This document shows, piece by piece, positions 39,587 to 40,126 of a DNA stretch of 40,126 nt (positions are counted from its first letter, which is position 1; the number at the start of each line of letters is the position of its first letter). Below the pieces are notes generated by a model. It had not been told where the DNA came from, ran no database searches, and worked only from the letters and a program-made list of their open reading frames with translations. The position numbers were made by a program, and so were the translations under genes. The stretch spans positions 1 to 40,126 of the forward strand of contig PFOE01000081.1 in the NCBI GenBank assembly GCA_002792355.1. Direction: 5' to 3'. The DNA is from Candidatus Roizmanbacteria bacterium CG_4_10_14_0_2_um_filter_36_35. GTDB taxonomy: Bacteria > Patescibacteriota > Microgenomatia > UBA1406 > GWC2-37-13.

Positions 39587-40126
39587 ATGAAGATTAAAAA
39601 GAAAGTTCTTCAAAAAATAATTTCTGTTTTTGCCAGTGTTCTTCTCTTAGTAAATTCTTTCACACCTTATTTGTTAATCACCCCGGCTTTCAGTCAAGTA
39701 AGGGCTCAGACGGAAACTGTTTCTCCGACTCAAGAGCCAACTGCAACGTCAACAGAAGCCAATACCCCTACACCAACCAGCGAAGTTACACCAACAGTTG
39801 AAGTGCCCACTCCAACCCCAACAGTTGAAGTCACGCCAACTGTTGAGGTGACACCGACTCCTACAGTAACTCCAGAACTTACGGCTACTCCTACTCCAAC
39901 GGCTACACCATCGGCAACACTCGTAGTTTCCCCACAGTCCAGCACGGAATCTGCAGGTATGAACCAAGACAAGATTCCGCTTAGAAAAGCTGGAAATTTA
40001 TTAAAAGAAATAAAAAAACAATCAAAAAAAAATTATGTTGAAGGAGAAGTGATCGTTAAGTTTAAACAAAGCAAGCTAGACGTTAAAAGTCTCTTTGGTA
40101 AAGCACAGGCATTTGTATTTGAGAAA
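39587..40126 (+). CDS. Secreted Thr/Pro-stalk protein, 5' part only (possible subtilase or surface protein)
   Basis: The first 180 residues of an ORF that is open to the window edge. The signal peptide (basic start, then VFASVLLLVNSF, with cleavage probably after VRAQ or nearby) is followed by a Thr/Pro/Glu/Val stalk at about residues 58-113 built of PTVEV and TPTPT units. Then come an amphipathic stretch and NYVEGEVIVKFKQSK, which resembles the N-terminal prodomain of S8 subtilases. The catalytic part lies beyond the window, so the class is uncertain. It has its own promoter. Confidence 0.7.
   Translation, partial: MKIKKKVLQKIISVFASVLLLVNSFTPYLLITPAFSQVRAQTETVSPTQEPTATSTEANTPTPTSEVTPTVEVPTPTPTVEVTPTVEVTPTPTVTPELTATPTPTATPSATLVVSPQSSTESAGMNQDKIPLRKAGNLLKEIKKQSKKNYVEGEVIVKFKQSKLDVKSLFGKAQAFVFEK
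39759..39925 (+). repeat. Thr-Pro repeat coding region
   Basis: Imperfect repeats of a CCAACAGTTGAAGT-type unit code the PTVEV/TPTPT stalk of the secreted protein. The repetition is visible at DNA level as well as protein level, so it can change length by slippage. Confidence 0.7.

Noticed and set aside
39558-39590. Ten-codon leader peptide before the large secreted protein
   Set aside because: Its ATG overlaps the -10 region and lies upstream of the predicted transcript start, so it would not be in the message.
39730-39972. Minus-strand Gly/Val-rich ORF
   Set aside because: It is the antisense shadow of the Thr-Pro repeat region of the plus-strand secreted protein.
1-40126. CRISPR arrays, tRNA and rRNA genes
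   Set aside because: No regularly spaced direct repeats and no cloverleaf or rRNA-like sequence was seen; the palindromes found are irregularly dispersed. A tRNAscan or Infernal run would settle this.

Overview
The window is AT-rich, gene-dense DNA with short spacers, many 4-base or longer gene overlaps and few Shine-Dalgarno sequences. It looks like a chromosomal segment of a Candidate Phyla Radiation (Patescibacteria) bacterium, most likely of the Microgenomates (OP11) group. This is inferred from the absence of L30 in an otherwise full S10-spc-alpha operon, the GT/DUF4012/LCP/PilN-PilO neighbourhood, leaderless-looking starts, and palindromic repeats that read as Pro-Ala-x-Ala-x-Ala-Ser-Ala-Gly-Lys. 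No 16S gene or marker tree is available here, so the lineage is an inference.

Layout: (1) 1-890, a REP-associated tyrosine transposase (RAYT) flanked by small hairpins. (2) 892-3795, minus strand, a UvrD-type helicase fused to a RecB/AddB-like nuclease with an Fe-S cysteine set. (3) 3822-21448, tuf followed by one very long ribosomal protein run: S10 L3 L4 L23 L2 L22 S3 L16 L29 S17 L14 L24 L5 S14 S19 S8 L6 L18 S5 L15 secY L33 adk map infA L36 S13 S11 S4 rpoA L17 L13 S9. S19 has moved from its usual place after L2, L30 is absent, L33 sits after secY, L15 lacks its C-terminal half, L2 lacks its N-terminal segment, and adk is fused to a second P-loop kinase domain. (4) 21461-29624, an envelope glycan cluster: GT2, GT4, a polytopic membrane protein on the minus strand, a GT4-ManC fusion ORF, a polyprenyl-phosphate sugar transferase and a DUF4012 protein. 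(5) 29629-32402, a short recO, glyS, a membrane-anchored hypothetical and S20. (6) 32399-35649, PilN, PilO, a small membrane protein and two surface proteins, one with an LPTTG motif. (7) 35623-38449, an LCP-family ligase (minus) and a compact PcrA/UvrD helicase (plus), divergent around a palindromic -10 element. (8) 38501-40126, two small Cys-containing exported proteins, a candidate structured RNA, and the start of a large secreted protein with a Thr-Pro stalk that runs off the window.

How the parts relate: regions 3 and 5 supply translation, protein export and initiator-Met processing. Region 4 would make an activated mannose donor, start a glycan on a lipid carrier and extend it, and the LCP protein in region 7 could attach such a polymer to the wall. 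Region 6 is part of a type IV pilus inner-membrane complex with cell-surface proteins.

The most interesting theme is the spread of small palindromic repeats. At least five copies or relatives of a TGTCATTCC...GGATGACA element, two GCCCGCC...GGCGGGC palindromes, a CCTGCC...GGCAGG palindrome and AT-rich repeats lie not only between genes but in frame inside coding regions, including ribosomal proteins L3 and L22 and a glycosyltransferase. They appear to have produced an interdomain linker insertion and a two-enzyme fusion. A second theme is regulatory: a consensus promoter and intrinsic terminator between rpsJ and rplC suggest an attenuator or small RNA inside the ribosomal operon.
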